Both the position numbers and the translations under genes were made by a program. Below the pieces are notes generated by a model. That model saw only the letters and a list, made by a program, of their open reading frames with translations, did not search any database and was not told where the DNA came from. From contig JACKQC010000003.1 in the NCBI GenBank assembly GCA_024233085.1, positions 124,001-188,000 of the forward strand: a DNA stretch of 64,000 bases, in the 5' to 3' direction. This DNA is from Akkermansiaceae bacterium. Its GTDB lineage: Bacteria; Verrucomicrobiota; Verrucomicrobiia; Verrucomicrobiales; DEV007. Below, in pieces: positions 31,621-39,473 of the stretch (its first letter is position 1; the number at the start of each line of letters is the position of its first letter).

Positions 31621-32335
31621 ATGTCATTTTAATAATAATGGTGAAGTCAACCCAGATCAAACCTTCGTCGGTGTAAGCATGGAAAGATTCGAGCGCGATG
31701 GCACAATCTCTTCCCGTTTCGTCATTGGATGTGTTGATTTCTTCATCAAAATTGGAATCACGGGTGGATTCTGGCTGGGGAGGCTCTTGGTCTTTGTGAG
31801 TGTCAGCGTCGATTATTTGGGCTGTTTTCAAATAAAGATTTGCCAATCCAGTGGTATCGCATGGTTGATTGGCCGGATAATGAATCTTTGTAAGAGTAAT
31901 TCGGTAAAGTCGAAATTTCGGTTTTTCTGGATCATCTTGATCATCTTGATCATCATCGTACGTTGGAATGTTCTCGTAAGTGGGAAGATTGTCGTAGGTC
32001 GGTCCCGAGTCGTAGGTCGGCCCCGAGTCGTAGGTCGGTCCCGAGTCGTAGGTCGGTCCCGAGTCGTAGGTCGGTCCCGAGTCGTAGGTCGGCCCCGAGT
32101 CGTAGGTCGGTCCCGAGTCGTAGGTCGGTCCCGAGTCGTAGGTCGGTCCCGAGTCGTAGGTCGGTCCCGAGTCGTAGGTCGGTCCCGAGTCGTAGGTCGG
32201 TCCCGAGTCGTAGGTCGGTCCCGAGTCGTAGGTCGGTCCCGAGTCGTAGGTCGGTCCCGAGTCGTAGGTCGGTCCCGAGTCGTAGGTCGGGCTTTGCCCG
32301 AACAATTCAACGGCGCCACAAGCGGCGAGTATCAT
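31607..32335 (-). CDS. PTYDSG-repeat protein, likely lipoprotein with possible frameshift
   Basis: 242 residues from ATG 32335. After MILAACGAVELFGQS come 16 PTYDSG hexapeptides, degenerate units (PTYDNL, PTYENI), an acidic run (DDDQDDQDD), then a globular C-terminal part (PKFRLYRITLTKIHYPANQPCDTTGLANLYLKTAQ is at about 135-170). The annotated start leaves only four residues before the LAAC lipobox. Upstream, an ATG followed by a C5 run is one base out of frame; with four C the product would begin MTPLSDLR and reach AMILAACG, a complete lipoprotein signal. First gene of the island operon. Confidence 0.65.
   Translation of the reverse strand: MILAACGAVELFGQSPTYDSGPTYDSGPTYDSGPTYDSGPTYDSGPTYDSGPTYDSGPTYDSGPTYDSGPTYDSGPTYDSGPTYDSGPTYDSGPTYDSGPTYDSGPTYDSGPTYDNLPTYENIPTYDDDQDDQDDPEKPKFRLYRITLTKIHYPANQPCDTTGLANLYLKTAQIIDADTHKDQEPPQPESTRDSNFDEEINTSNDETGRDCAIALESFHAYTDEGLIWVDFTIIIKMTYEYK
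32003..32290 (-). repeat. 18-bp coding tandem repeat, 16 copies
   Basis: Sixteen near-identical units of CCGACCTACGACTCGGGA (minus strand), differing only at a few third positions. The unit is a multiple of three, so copy-number change keeps the frame and alters only the PTYDSG count. Near-identity indicates recent expansion or homogenisation. Confidence 0.95.
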
Positions 32336-32383
32336 CGCTACCGCGAGCAGCGGAGAGCGGAGATCGGAGAGCGGGGGTCATAG

Positions 32384-32994
32384 CGACGAGGTTATTTTTT
32401 GCCCCTGAAGGCGTCAATCTATTTTCTGTTTTTAAAATCTTTTTTGGGAGATGGAATCGGCATCGCCGTTTCAACGCCAAAGACTCCTATGGGAAAGAGG
32501 ACGGGAGGCCGGACGATCGCTCATCGGCCTCAGGGCATACGAGTCGACTTTACCCGGGAGGCCGTGATGAATCCGCCCCGTCTGACATCCGCCTAAAGGT
32601 AGGTGGGGCGAGGCGGCCCCGCCGAGGCGTCGCCCGCCAGGCCCCGGCGCGTTCGTCCCGCTCCAGTCCGCATGTGAAACCAACCACGAGGGAGAATAAG
32701 GGGGTGTCCAGGCTCCGGCGAATGGCCGGAGAACTTTCTTACGATATCTGGCATCACGACGGCTCGGCGGGGACGCCTCGGCCCACCCGGCTCACGCCGC
32801 CGGAGGCCCGCGCTTCTATAAGCGCGGGCTTCCCGAATTCTTGGCCCTGATTCTTGACCGTTGGCGGTTGCCGGCTCGGGACCGGGTCACGGGCCTTTCT
32901 CGAATTCGCTGAGTTGGCGCCCAGGGTCTCAGGGCAGCCCCAGTGACGGAGTTTGGCGGTCTGTGGACGCTCTCGTTCAACGATACCGGTGGAT
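32384..32994. other. repeat-rich non-coding stretch inside the island
   Basis: No convincing gene in about 610 bp. It holds a perfect hairpin GCCCGCGCTT-CTAT-AAGCGCGGGC (32806-32829), a CGGCG-AATG-GCCG stem region near 32718-32735, and two related blocks, CCCCGCCGAGGCGTC (about 32625) and, inverted, GACGCCTCGG next to CTCGGCGGGG (about 32763). Similar hairpins are common as intergenic repeats in PVC genomes. Confidence 0.5.
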
Positions 32995-33029
32995 CGCCGA
33001 CTGAGCCGGTGAGCGGGCGGCGGCGCCCT
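32995..33029 (+). repeat. right 35-bp direct repeat bounding the island
   Basis: Identical to 29006-29040. Its last bases touch the stop codon of the minus-strand PQQ-like gene. Confidence 0.9.
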
Positions 33030-34348
33030 CACTTTTCGGCGGCGCGCACGTCGAAGCAGATCAGCCGCGGTTCCATCGCATTCTGGTTCACGTAGAGGCG
33101 ACCGTTGGCGATCACCGGCGGCGCCCAGGTCGAAGGCGCGTAAAAGGGCTGGAAGCTGTCCAAAACCCGCGCCCCGCCCTGGGGTGAAAGGTCGAGCCGC
33201 AGCAGGGTGCCGTTTTCGCCCTGGCACCAGAAAACGCCGCCGGCGTGAACGAGGCTCGCCTTTCCCAGCGTCATGGGCAGCTCCCTGCCGTCCCACGACA
33301 CGAGAAGCCGGATGAAGGGCTCGGAAAAACGGTAGGCGCCGAACTCGGCCTCGTAGCACAGGAGCAGTCCCGCCGTGCCGCCGAACCCATACAAATGACC
33401 GTCATGATAGATCGGCGTCTGAAACTGGCAGCCCAGGTCGCCGGTCCGCCACGCGATGCGCGCCTTGAAGTTTTCGTCGAACTCGATCATCGCCCCGCCT
33501 TCGCCGTAGTCCTCGGTGATGAAGACCCGGTTTTCGCCGCAGGGCACCGGGCTGGCGGCCAGAACGCTGGCGAACATCTTCGACCGCCACGGAACGGCGT
33601 CGTCAATATGGCCCGTCTCCGGATCGACCGAAATCAGGCCGCCGTGCGGCGGATCGGTCATGCCGCCGGCGAGGACGAAGACGCGGTCCGTGCCGTTGAC
33701 CTTGCCGGGCACCGGGGAGGCGTAGCTGCCGTTCCAGTCGTGCGCGGCCTTCCACAGCACCTCGCCGGTCGCGGTGTCGAAGGCCACCACACAGGCGCCG
33801 GCGGCGCCAACATTGACGATCAGGCGTTTTCCCAGCACAAGCGGACAGGAGCCCCGGCCGAAAAAGAAGGGCGCCTCGCCAAAGTCCTTCGTGAGATTCT
33901 TCTTCCAGGCGATTTTGCCGGTGTCGAGGTGGAGGGCGATCAGGTCGCTGTCGTTTCCCAGCGTGAATACCAGGCCCGTCGCCGAATCGATGACCGGGCT
34001 CGAGCGCGGGGCGTCGGAGACACCGTAGCTGTGCCCGATGTCGACCGGGTAGGCATGATCCCAGCGCGGCTGGCCGGTCGCGGCGTCGAGGCACTGGACG
34101 ATTTCCTTGCCGTCCCGCTGATGGATGAAGACCAGGGCGTCGCCGAGGACGACGGGCGCGGCGTGGCCCTCGCCCCGGGGGAATTCCCACAGCTTTTTCA
34201 GGCCGCCCTCGGGAAAGGACTGGATCAGTCCCGTCTCGACCGAGTGGAGATCGTGGTTCGGGCCCAGGAAATGGGGCCAGTCGCCGCCCCGGGCCGTGGC
34301 CACCGGCGCGGACAGGGCCAGCAGGACGAAAAAACAGCGCGAAATCAT
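33029..34348 (-). CDS. secreted PQQ-like beta-propeller protein
   Basis: 439 residues. Signal peptide MISRCFFVLLALSAPVATARG. Mature start GDWPHFLGPNHDLHSVETG is typical of outer PQQ-like repeat proteins in Planctomycetes and Verrucomicrobia. Propeller strands recur (VQCLDAATGQPRWDHAY, LIALHLDTGKIAWKKNL, CVVAFDTATGEVLWKAAHDWNG). The quinoprotein active-site residues are not evident, so a binding or scaffold role is as likely as a dehydrogenase. The start at 34348 lies 9 bp from a palindromic repeat. Confidence 0.88.
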   Translation of the reverse strand: MISRCFFVLLALSAPVATARGGDWPHFLGPNHDLHSVETGLIQSFPEGGLKKLWEFPRGEGHAAPVVLGDALVFIHQRDGKEIVQCLDAATGQPRWDHAYPVDIGHSYGVSDAPRSSPVIDSATGLVFTLGNDSDLIALHLDTGKIAWKKNLTKDFGEAPFFFGRGSCPLVLGKRLIVNVGAAGACVVAFDTATGEVLWKAAHDWNGSYASPVPGKVNGTDRVFVLAGGMTDPPHGGLISVDPETGHIDDAVPWRSKMFASVLAASPVPCGENRVFITEDYGEGGAMIEFDENFKARIAWRTGDLGCQFQTPIYHDGHLYGFGGTAGLLLCYEAEFGAYRFSEPFIRLLVSWDGRELPMTLGKASLVHAGGVFWCQGENGTLLRLDLSPQGGARVLDSFQPFYAPSTWAPPVIANGRLYVNQNAMEPRLICFDVRAAEK

Positions 34349-34357
34349 GGCGGAGCA

Positions 34358-34393
34358 AACAGGGTTGGGTCGCCGGGTCAACAGGGTTGGGTC
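34358..34393. repeat. CAACAGGG palindromic repeat, locus 5 (tandem form)
   Basis: AACAGGGTTGGGTC at 34358-34371 and TCAACAGGGTTGGGTC at 34378-34393, same orientation. Directly upstream of the PQQ-like gene, in the divergent region with pyk. The layout copies locus 4688-4723. Confidence 0.87.
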
Positions 34394-34595
34394 CCGAAAC
34401 GGCGGGAACGGCGTGCCGGTGGGTGTTCCAAGGTCCTTCGCCCGCCTCATTTTGCAAGCCGCCTTCTTTTCCCGGCCGAATGGGGGCGAGTCGGGCCAAA
34501 AGGCGATTTCGGCGCTTGGCGCGGCTCGGAAAATGCTGTTCGGTCGATCCGATTCGCCGCTTCCTCTTCCCACCCGATCCGCCGCCACTTTTTCA

Positions 34596-35999
34596 ATGCT
34601 CCGCAAAACGAAGATCATCGCCACGCTCGGTCCGGCCACCGAGTCCGCCGGGACGATTCGCGACCTCATCGCCGCCGGGGTCGATGTTTTCCGGCTGAAC
34701 ATGAGCCACGGGAAGCACGACTGGGTGCGCGAGGTCGTCGGGCGCGTCCGCGACCAGTCGGCCGAACTCGGACGCGGCGTCGCCACGCTGGTCGATCTCC
34801 AGGGACCCTCGATCCGCACCGGCGTGCTCGACGCGCGGATCGAACTGAAGCCGGGGGATCGCTTCGAATTCCGCAACAGCGATCTCGAGCCGTCGGTCGA
34901 AGCCTCCGCGACGACGAACTACGACGGCCTCTGCGACGACGTCTCCGAGGGCGACACCATGCTCGTGGACAACGGAGTCATCCACTTCAAGGTCGTCAAG
35001 AAGGAGCCGGGCCGCCTGCTCTGCGAGGCCCTGACCGAGGGAACGATGGGCTCGCGCCGCCATATCAACCTTCCCGGCATTCGCGTGAACCTGCCATCGC
35101 TGACGAAAAAAGATCAGCTCGATCTCGAACTCGCCGCCGAGCTGGAGGTCGATTTTGTGGCCATCAGTTTCGTCCGCGACGCGCAGCACGTGCAGGATCT
35201 GCGCGATCGCCTGCAGGAGCGGGACTGCACCGCCCGCATCGTCGCGAAAATCGAGGACCAGGAGGCGGTGAAACACTTGGCGGACATCATCCAGGCCGCC
35301 GACGCCGTGATGGTCGCGCGCGGCGATCTCGGGATCGAGGTTTATCTGGAGGAATTGCCGGTGATCCAGCGCACCATTCTCCGGGAGTGCGCCCGCATCG
35401 GCCGCAAGGTCATCGTCGCCACCCACATGCTGGAATCGATGATCGAGAACCCGGTGCCGACTCGCGCCGAAGTCACCGACGTGGCCAACGCCATCTTCGA
35501 GCAGTCCGACGCCGTGATGCTCTCCGGCGAGACGAGCGTCGGCAAGCACCCGGTGAAATGCATCGAGGTCATCGACCGGATCGCGCGCCGCATGGAACGC
35601 GAGCCGGGCGCCGGATTCAGCGAAAAAATCGAGCTGAAAACCGAGAAACAAAAAACCGTGAAAGCCGCCGTCGTGCTAGCGAACTCGTTGGAGGATTCGA
35701 AACTCGTCGTCTTCACCGCCCGCGGCGTCCTGGCGAACTATGTGGCGCACCAGCGACCGACGCATTCGCCGATCTTCGCCTTCTGTCCGGACGAGAAGGT
35801 CTGCCGCGCCCTCCTTCTCAACCGCGCCGTCACGCCGATCCGGATGGATTTTTCCGGCTCGCCCGAGGACATCGTCCACGAAGCCATCGGCCTGCTCCAC
35901 GAGCGCGATTGTGTCGAGGAGGGCGACCCGGTGGTGATCCTCAGCGACGTGCTGACCGGAGACTTCGACACCGAGGCGGTGCTGTTGCGGAAGGCGTGA
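34596..35999 (+). CDS. pyk: pyruvate kinase
   Basis: 467 residues. Last step of glycolysis, PEP + ADP to pyruvate + ATP. Motifs: RKTKIIATLGPATES, FRLNMSHGKHDW, LVDLQGPSIRTG, the catalytic region RIVAKIEDQEAVKHL, MVARGDLGIEV and KVIVATHMLESMIENPVPTRAEVTDVANAIFEQSDAVMLSGETSVGKHP (residues about 265-325). C-terminal regulatory domain present; length normal. Own terminator at 36057. Confidence 0.97.
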   Translation: MLRKTKIIATLGPATESAGTIRDLIAAGVDVFRLNMSHGKHDWVREVVGRVRDQSAELGRGVATLVDLQGPSIRTGVLDARIELKPGDRFEFRNSDLEPSVEASATTNYDGLCDDVSEGDTMLVDNGVIHFKVVKKEPGRLLCEALTEGTMGSRRHINLPGIRVNLPSLTKKDQLDLELAAELEVDFVAISFVRDAQHVQDLRDRLQERDCTARIVAKIEDQEAVKHLADIIQAADAVMVARGDLGIEVYLEELPVIQRTILRECARIGRKVIVATHMLESMIENPVPTRAEVTDVANAIFEQSDAVMLSGETSVGKHPVKCIEVIDRIARRMEREPGAGFSEKIELKTEKQKTVKAAVVLANSLEDSKLVVFTARGVLANYVAHQRPTHSPIFAFCPDEKVCRALLLNRAVTPIRMDFSGSPEDIVHEAIGLLHERDCVEEGDPVVILSDVLTGDFDTEAVLLRKA

Positions 36000-36056
36000 G
36001 CGGCCCCGGCCGTCTGTCGATTACTTTTTCCTGGCCGGCGCCAGGCTATGATCCGC

Positions 36057-36073
36057 AACGCCATTGGCGTTTT
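36057..36073 (+). terminator. short intrinsic terminator after pyk
   Basis: Arms AACGCCA / TGGCGTT around one base, followed by TT. It separates pyk from the convergent sulfatase gene. The T-run is short, so efficiency is uncertain. Confidence 0.5.
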
Positions 36074-36097
36074 CGCCCTCATTTTCGGCGATGGCGA

Positions 36098-37606
36098 TCA
36101 TTTCCCCTCGTTCTTGTGGGAAATCCCCAAATCGTTCGTCCGCACCTCCCGCAGCTTGGCGGCCATCTTTTCCTTAAACGCCGCGACGACGGCCTGGTGT
36201 TCGGGCTTTTCCGCGAGATTCGTGTATTGCTTCGGATCCTTGTCCATGTCGAAGAGTTCGATGCCTTTCGAGGCGTCCTCCTCGTACTGGATGTAGGCCC
36301 ATTTGTCCTCGCGAAGCAGGAAACCCTTGCGCGTTGGCGCGACGCTGAAGGCCGCGTCGCGCACGGTCGCCTTCGGGTCGTCGAGCAGTTTGGAAATGTC
36401 CTTGCCCTGGAGACGGGCCGGCACATCCATACCGCAGAGGCTCACCGTCGTCGGGAAAAGATCGAGCATTTCGACGAAGGAATCGCACACCGCCGGCTCT
36501 TTTCCGGGCACGCTGACGATGAGCGGCACCTGGGAGGACTCGTCGCGCAGGCTGACCTTGGCCCAGAAATCGTGCTCGCCGAGATGGTAGCCGTGATCGC
36601 TGGTGAAGATAACGATCGTCTTGTTCTCGAGGCCGGCCGCCTTCAGCGCGGCCATGACTTTGCCGACCTGCGCGTCCATGAAACGGACGGCCGCGTAATA
36701 GCCGCCGACGGCCTTTTTCTGCCGGCGGATGTCCATCTTCATGTTCTCGCTGGTCTTGTAGTTGATGCCCGGCTTCGGGATGTCGTCCCAGTCGCCGGGC
36801 ACCTTCTCGGGCAGGACCATCTTGTCGTAGGGCAGGAAGGGCTCGTGGTATTTCCTCGGCGAGACGAAGGGCACGTGCGGCCGCACGAAGCCAACCGCGA
36901 GGAAGAAGGGCTCGTCCTTGTGCGTCTCGATCAGCTCGACGGCCTTGAGCGCGGTCTTGCCGTCGGAGTGGAAAGGATCGTCGTCATCCGCCGCGACCAC
37001 GACGAAGGTGTTGCCGCCGACCACCGGTTTCTTGCCGTCGGGGTTGCCCTCGAGGGTCTCGCCGTCGCCGGGCGCCTTCCATTCGGGGCCGGGACTGTTG
37101 AAGCGCTCGGTCCACGAGAGCGCGTCGTCGGCGCCATTGTAGTGGTCGTGGTCGCGGCCGTCGCCGCCGTACTCGACACCGCCGGGAATGCCCATGTGGA
37201 AGACCTTGCTCACACGCGCCGCGTAGTAGCCGGCATTCTTGAAATACTGGGACCACGTCTCGCGGTCGCCAATCTGGGGGCGCGGATTCGTGTAGCCGAG
37301 CACGCCCGTCGCGTGCGGATAGTAGCCGGACATGAAGGAGGCCCGCGACGGCCCGCAATAGGTGCCCTGGCAATAGGCGCGGGTGAAACGCGTGCCCCGC
37401 GCGGCGATGGCGTCGATGTTCGGCGTCTCGCAGACGTCGTTCCCATAGCAGGACAAGGCGGTCGAGGTGAGGTCGTCGGAGATGACGAAGATGACGTTGA
37501 ATTTTCCCGGCGCGGCCGGTTTGCCGGAATCCTGGGCAAAGGCGAGGGGGGCGGCGAGGGTCGCCATCGCGCCGGCGAGGACGGTGGAGAGGAGGCGTTG
37601 TTTCAT
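36098..37606 (-). CDS. secreted sulfatase, iduronate-2-sulfatase-like
   Basis: 502 residues with signal peptide (LSTVLAGAMATLAAPLAFA). Metal ligands VISDDL (Asp44, Asp45), formylglycine motif CGPSR (Cys84-Arg88), and C-terminal HGYHLGEHDFWAK. The block FFLAVGFVRPHVPFVSPRKYHEPF and the order of motifs match the IDS-like S1 subgroup, which acts on sulfated glycans. Distinct from the sulfatase at the window start (CTTTR). A maturase for formylglycine is not in the window. Confidence 0.92.
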   Translation of the reverse strand: MKQRLLSTVLAGAMATLAAPLAFAQDSGKPAAPGKFNVIFVISDDLTSTALSCYGNDVCETPNIDAIAARGTRFTRAYCQGTYCGPSRASFMSGYYPHATGVLGYTNPRPQIGDRETWSQYFKNAGYYAARVSKVFHMGIPGGVEYGGDGRDHDHYNGADDALSWTERFNSPGPEWKAPGDGETLEGNPDGKKPVVGGNTFVVVAADDDDPFHSDGKTALKAVELIETHKDEPFFLAVGFVRPHVPFVSPRKYHEPFLPYDKMVLPEKVPGDWDDIPKPGINYKTSENMKMDIRRQKKAVGGYYAAVRFMDAQVGKVMAALKAAGLENKTIVIFTSDHGYHLGEHDFWAKVSLRDESSQVPLIVSVPGKEPAVCDSFVEMLDLFPTTVSLCGMDVPARLQGKDISKLLDDPKATVRDAAFSVAPTRKGFLLREDKWAYIQYEEDASKGIELFDMDKDPKQYTNLAEKPEHQAVVAAFKEKMAAKLREVRTNDLGISHKNEGK

Positions 37607-37687
37607 GGAAAGGGAGGAGGGAAAGAAACCGAGCGATCGGTGAAAATAGGGATCGTCCCCGAGCCTATCGGTCGAAAACGCGGCGCG

Positions 37688-38464
37688 TCATGGCGTTTCC
37701 GCGCCACGGATCAACTCGGCGAGCGTTTCCTTCACCGGCGCGGCCAGAACATCGTAGCCGCGGGCCGAGAAATGCGTGCCATCCACGGTGAGCCCGGGCT
37801 TCCAACGCCCCTCCGAGTCGATGAAACGGTCGTGCACATCGAGCCACGCGCAACCGTCCTCCTTCGCGGCGTCGGCGAGGGCGGCGTTCAGCGCGCGGAT
37901 GTTTTTCCGGAGAGCGGTCTCCGGTTCGAAACCGCTCGGCGGGACGGACAGCACGAGGATTTTCGAGCCGGGACTCCGCCGCCGGAGGGTCTTCACCAGC
38001 GACCGGACCCCGCGCGCCACGGCGGCGGGGTCGTCGGGCGGGTTTTTGCCGAGGTTGTTGGTTCCGGCGAGGATGACGACGACTTTGGGCTTGGCCGCGG
38101 AAAAATCGAGCAGCCTCGCCCGATAGTGCATGTGCTCGACGCGATCGGCGGCGATGCCGAGGTTCACCGGAGAAAACCCGGCCTCCTTCAGATCGAGCGT
38201 CCATGAGCCGACTCCCTGCGTCGTCCAGAAAGCGGTCAGCGAATCGCCGAGAAAGACGACTCCACCCGGCGGCGCGGCGCGCAGGGTCCGAACCTGGGCG
38301 AGATGCTCCTTGAACCATGGTTTCGCGCCGACCGGCTCCGGTTTCTCCGGATCGGCGAAGGCCGTGGCAAACCCCATCGCGACAAAGACGATCGCCATCG
38401 AAAGCGACGACCTCTCGCGGGGCCGCGGGTTTGGGCGACAGGTCAAAATTCTCACGTTCATCAC
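37688..38464 (-). CDS. SGNH/GDSL hydrolase, secreted
   Basis: 258 residues. Blocks: VVFLGDSLTAFW (nucleophile Ser75), NLGIAADRVEH (block II Gly), VVVILAGTNNLGKN (block III Asn) and VDGTHFSARGYDVLA (block V Asp/His). Similar to PAF-acetylhydrolase-like esterases that remove acyl groups from glycans. The hydrophobic stretch MAIVFVAMGFATAFA may be the signal, in which case Met23 (about 38398) is the better start. Adjacent to a sulfatase, in keeping with polysaccharide use. Confidence 0.88.
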   Translation of the reverse strand: MMNVRILTCRPNPRPRERSSLSMAIVFVAMGFATAFADPEKPEPVGAKPWFKEHLAQVRTLRAAPPGGVVFLGDSLTAFWTTQGVGSWTLDLKEAGFSPVNLGIAADRVEHMHYRARLLDFSAAKPKVVVILAGTNNLGKNPPDDPAAVARGVRSLVKTLRRRSPGSKILVLSVPPSGFEPETALRKNIRALNAALADAAKEDGCAWLDVHDRFIDSEGRWKPGLTVDGTHFSARGYDVLAAPVKETLAELIRGAETP

Positions 38465-38597
38465 CTTACCGGGACCCGCGCCCGTGAGTCAATTCTCCGA
38501 ATTTCCTCAAAATTACGATTTTTCCAAAATCCTCTTTTCAGTTTCGCAAATGATTGTATATTTTTCATAATTACCGAAACGAACACAACGACAGCTC

Positions 38598-39473
38598 ATG
38601 GAATCCGTTCTGCACCGCGAATCCCCGACTCTCTCCGGCTCCGCCGTCGCTCCCTTTGAGGAAAAGTCGCCCCCAGCGGCGACCGGCGAACGCCGCGCCC
38701 GCGGCAAATCGCGCGCCGTGGGTCGCGCCTTCCTTGTCCTGCCCGCCTACAACGAAGCCGAATCGCTCCCCAGTCTCTTCCGGCGCCTGGCGGCGACCGA
38801 TTTCCTGACCCGGCTCGACGTGACGGTCTGCGTGGTGGACGACGGTTCGGCCGACGACACGGCGGCCATCGCCGAAGCGGGCTTTCCGGGGTTGAAGGTG
38901 AAGCTTTTCAAACACCCGAAGAACATGGGCCTCGGTCAGGCCATGCAGACCGGCATCGCCGAAGCGACACAGTTGGCGTGGGAGGACGATGTCGTCATCG
39001 CGATGGACGCCGACGACACGCACGACGTGAATTTGATCCCCGACCTGGTGAGCGCGATCCAGGACGGCGCCGACATCGCGATCGCCTCGCGCTTCGTGGA
39101 GGGCGGCTGCGACAAGACGGCCCCGCCCTTTCGCCGGCTGCTCAGCCGCGGAGCCTCGGTGGTGTTCAAGACCGTCTTTCCGCTCAAAAACGTCCGCGAT
39201 TTCACCTGCGGCTATCGCGCCTACCGTGTCAGCCTGCTGAAAAAGGCCAACCGCCACTGGGGCGAGCGCCTGGTCGAGGAAAGCGGCTTCGCCTGCATGA
39301 TGGAACTGCTGCTGAAGCTGCGCCACTGGTCGCCCGTCATCGCCGAGGTGCCCATGGTGCTGCGCTACGACCGCAAGGAAAGCGCCAGCAAGCTGAAGCT
39401 CTTCCGCACCCTCGGCCAATACCTGAAGCTCGCCCTGCGCGACCGCCTCACGCCCGCCCCGCGCCATGCCTGA
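38598..39473 (+). CDS. family 2 glycosyltransferase, dolichyl-phosphate mannosyltransferase-like
   Basis: 291 residues; the first about 40 are low-complexity. GT-A core: AFLVLPAYNEAESLPSLFRRL, VCVVDDGSADDTAAIA, MGLGQAMQTGI, DxD-like VIAMDADDTHD, and DFTCGYRAYRVSLL. Uses a nucleotide-sugar donor, possibly with a lipid phosphate acceptor. Overlaps the FAD protein gene by 8 nt, so they act in the same unit. AT-rich promoter region upstream (TTTTCA, 16 bp, TATATT). Confidence 0.9.
   Translation: MESVLHRESPTLSGSAVAPFEEKSPPAATGERRARGKSRAVGRAFLVLPAYNEAESLPSLFRRLAATDFLTRLDVTVCVVDDGSADDTAAIAEAGFPGLKVKLFKHPKNMGLGQAMQTGIAEATQLAWEDDVVIAMDADDTHDVNLIPDLVSAIQDGADIAIASRFVEGGCDKTAPPFRRLLSRGASVVFKTVFPLKNVRDFTCGYRAYRVSLLKKANRHWGERLVEESGFACMMELLLKLRHWSPVIAEVPMVLRYDRKESASKLKLFRTLGQYLKLALRDRLTPAPRHA

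Larger units (their letters stand above)
29006..33029. mobile_element. candidate island between 35-bp direct repeats
   Basis: The perfect repeat brackets about 3.95 kb. Inside are four minus-strand genes and a repeat-rich non-coding stretch. By eye 30.6-32.4 kb is much more AT-rich than the flanks. Removing one repeat and the interior would restore a simple convergent pair (DUF971 gene and PQQ-like gene) with both intact. No integrase, transposase or terminal inverted repeats were found, so how it moved is unknown. Confidence 0.45.

Noticed and set aside
32003..32290. CRISPR array
   Set aside because: Head-to-tail 18-bp units without unique spacers; the repeat is in frame within a protein gene.
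32384..32994. Group II intron or hidden recombinase in the island
   Set aside because: Hairpins are present, but no reverse-transcriptase or recombinase motifs appear in any frame and no convincing domain V was found.
33245..38206. A 1653-codon open frame on the plus strand, and other long antisense frames (e.g. 15235-18813 minus, 7104-9707 plus, 2712-4967 plus)
   Set aside because: They lie opposite or out of frame with well-supported genes (pyk, sulfatase, clpC, ispH, TPR-thioredoxin protein). Their products are Arg/Gly/Ala-rich without domains, as expected of shadow frames in GC-rich DNA.
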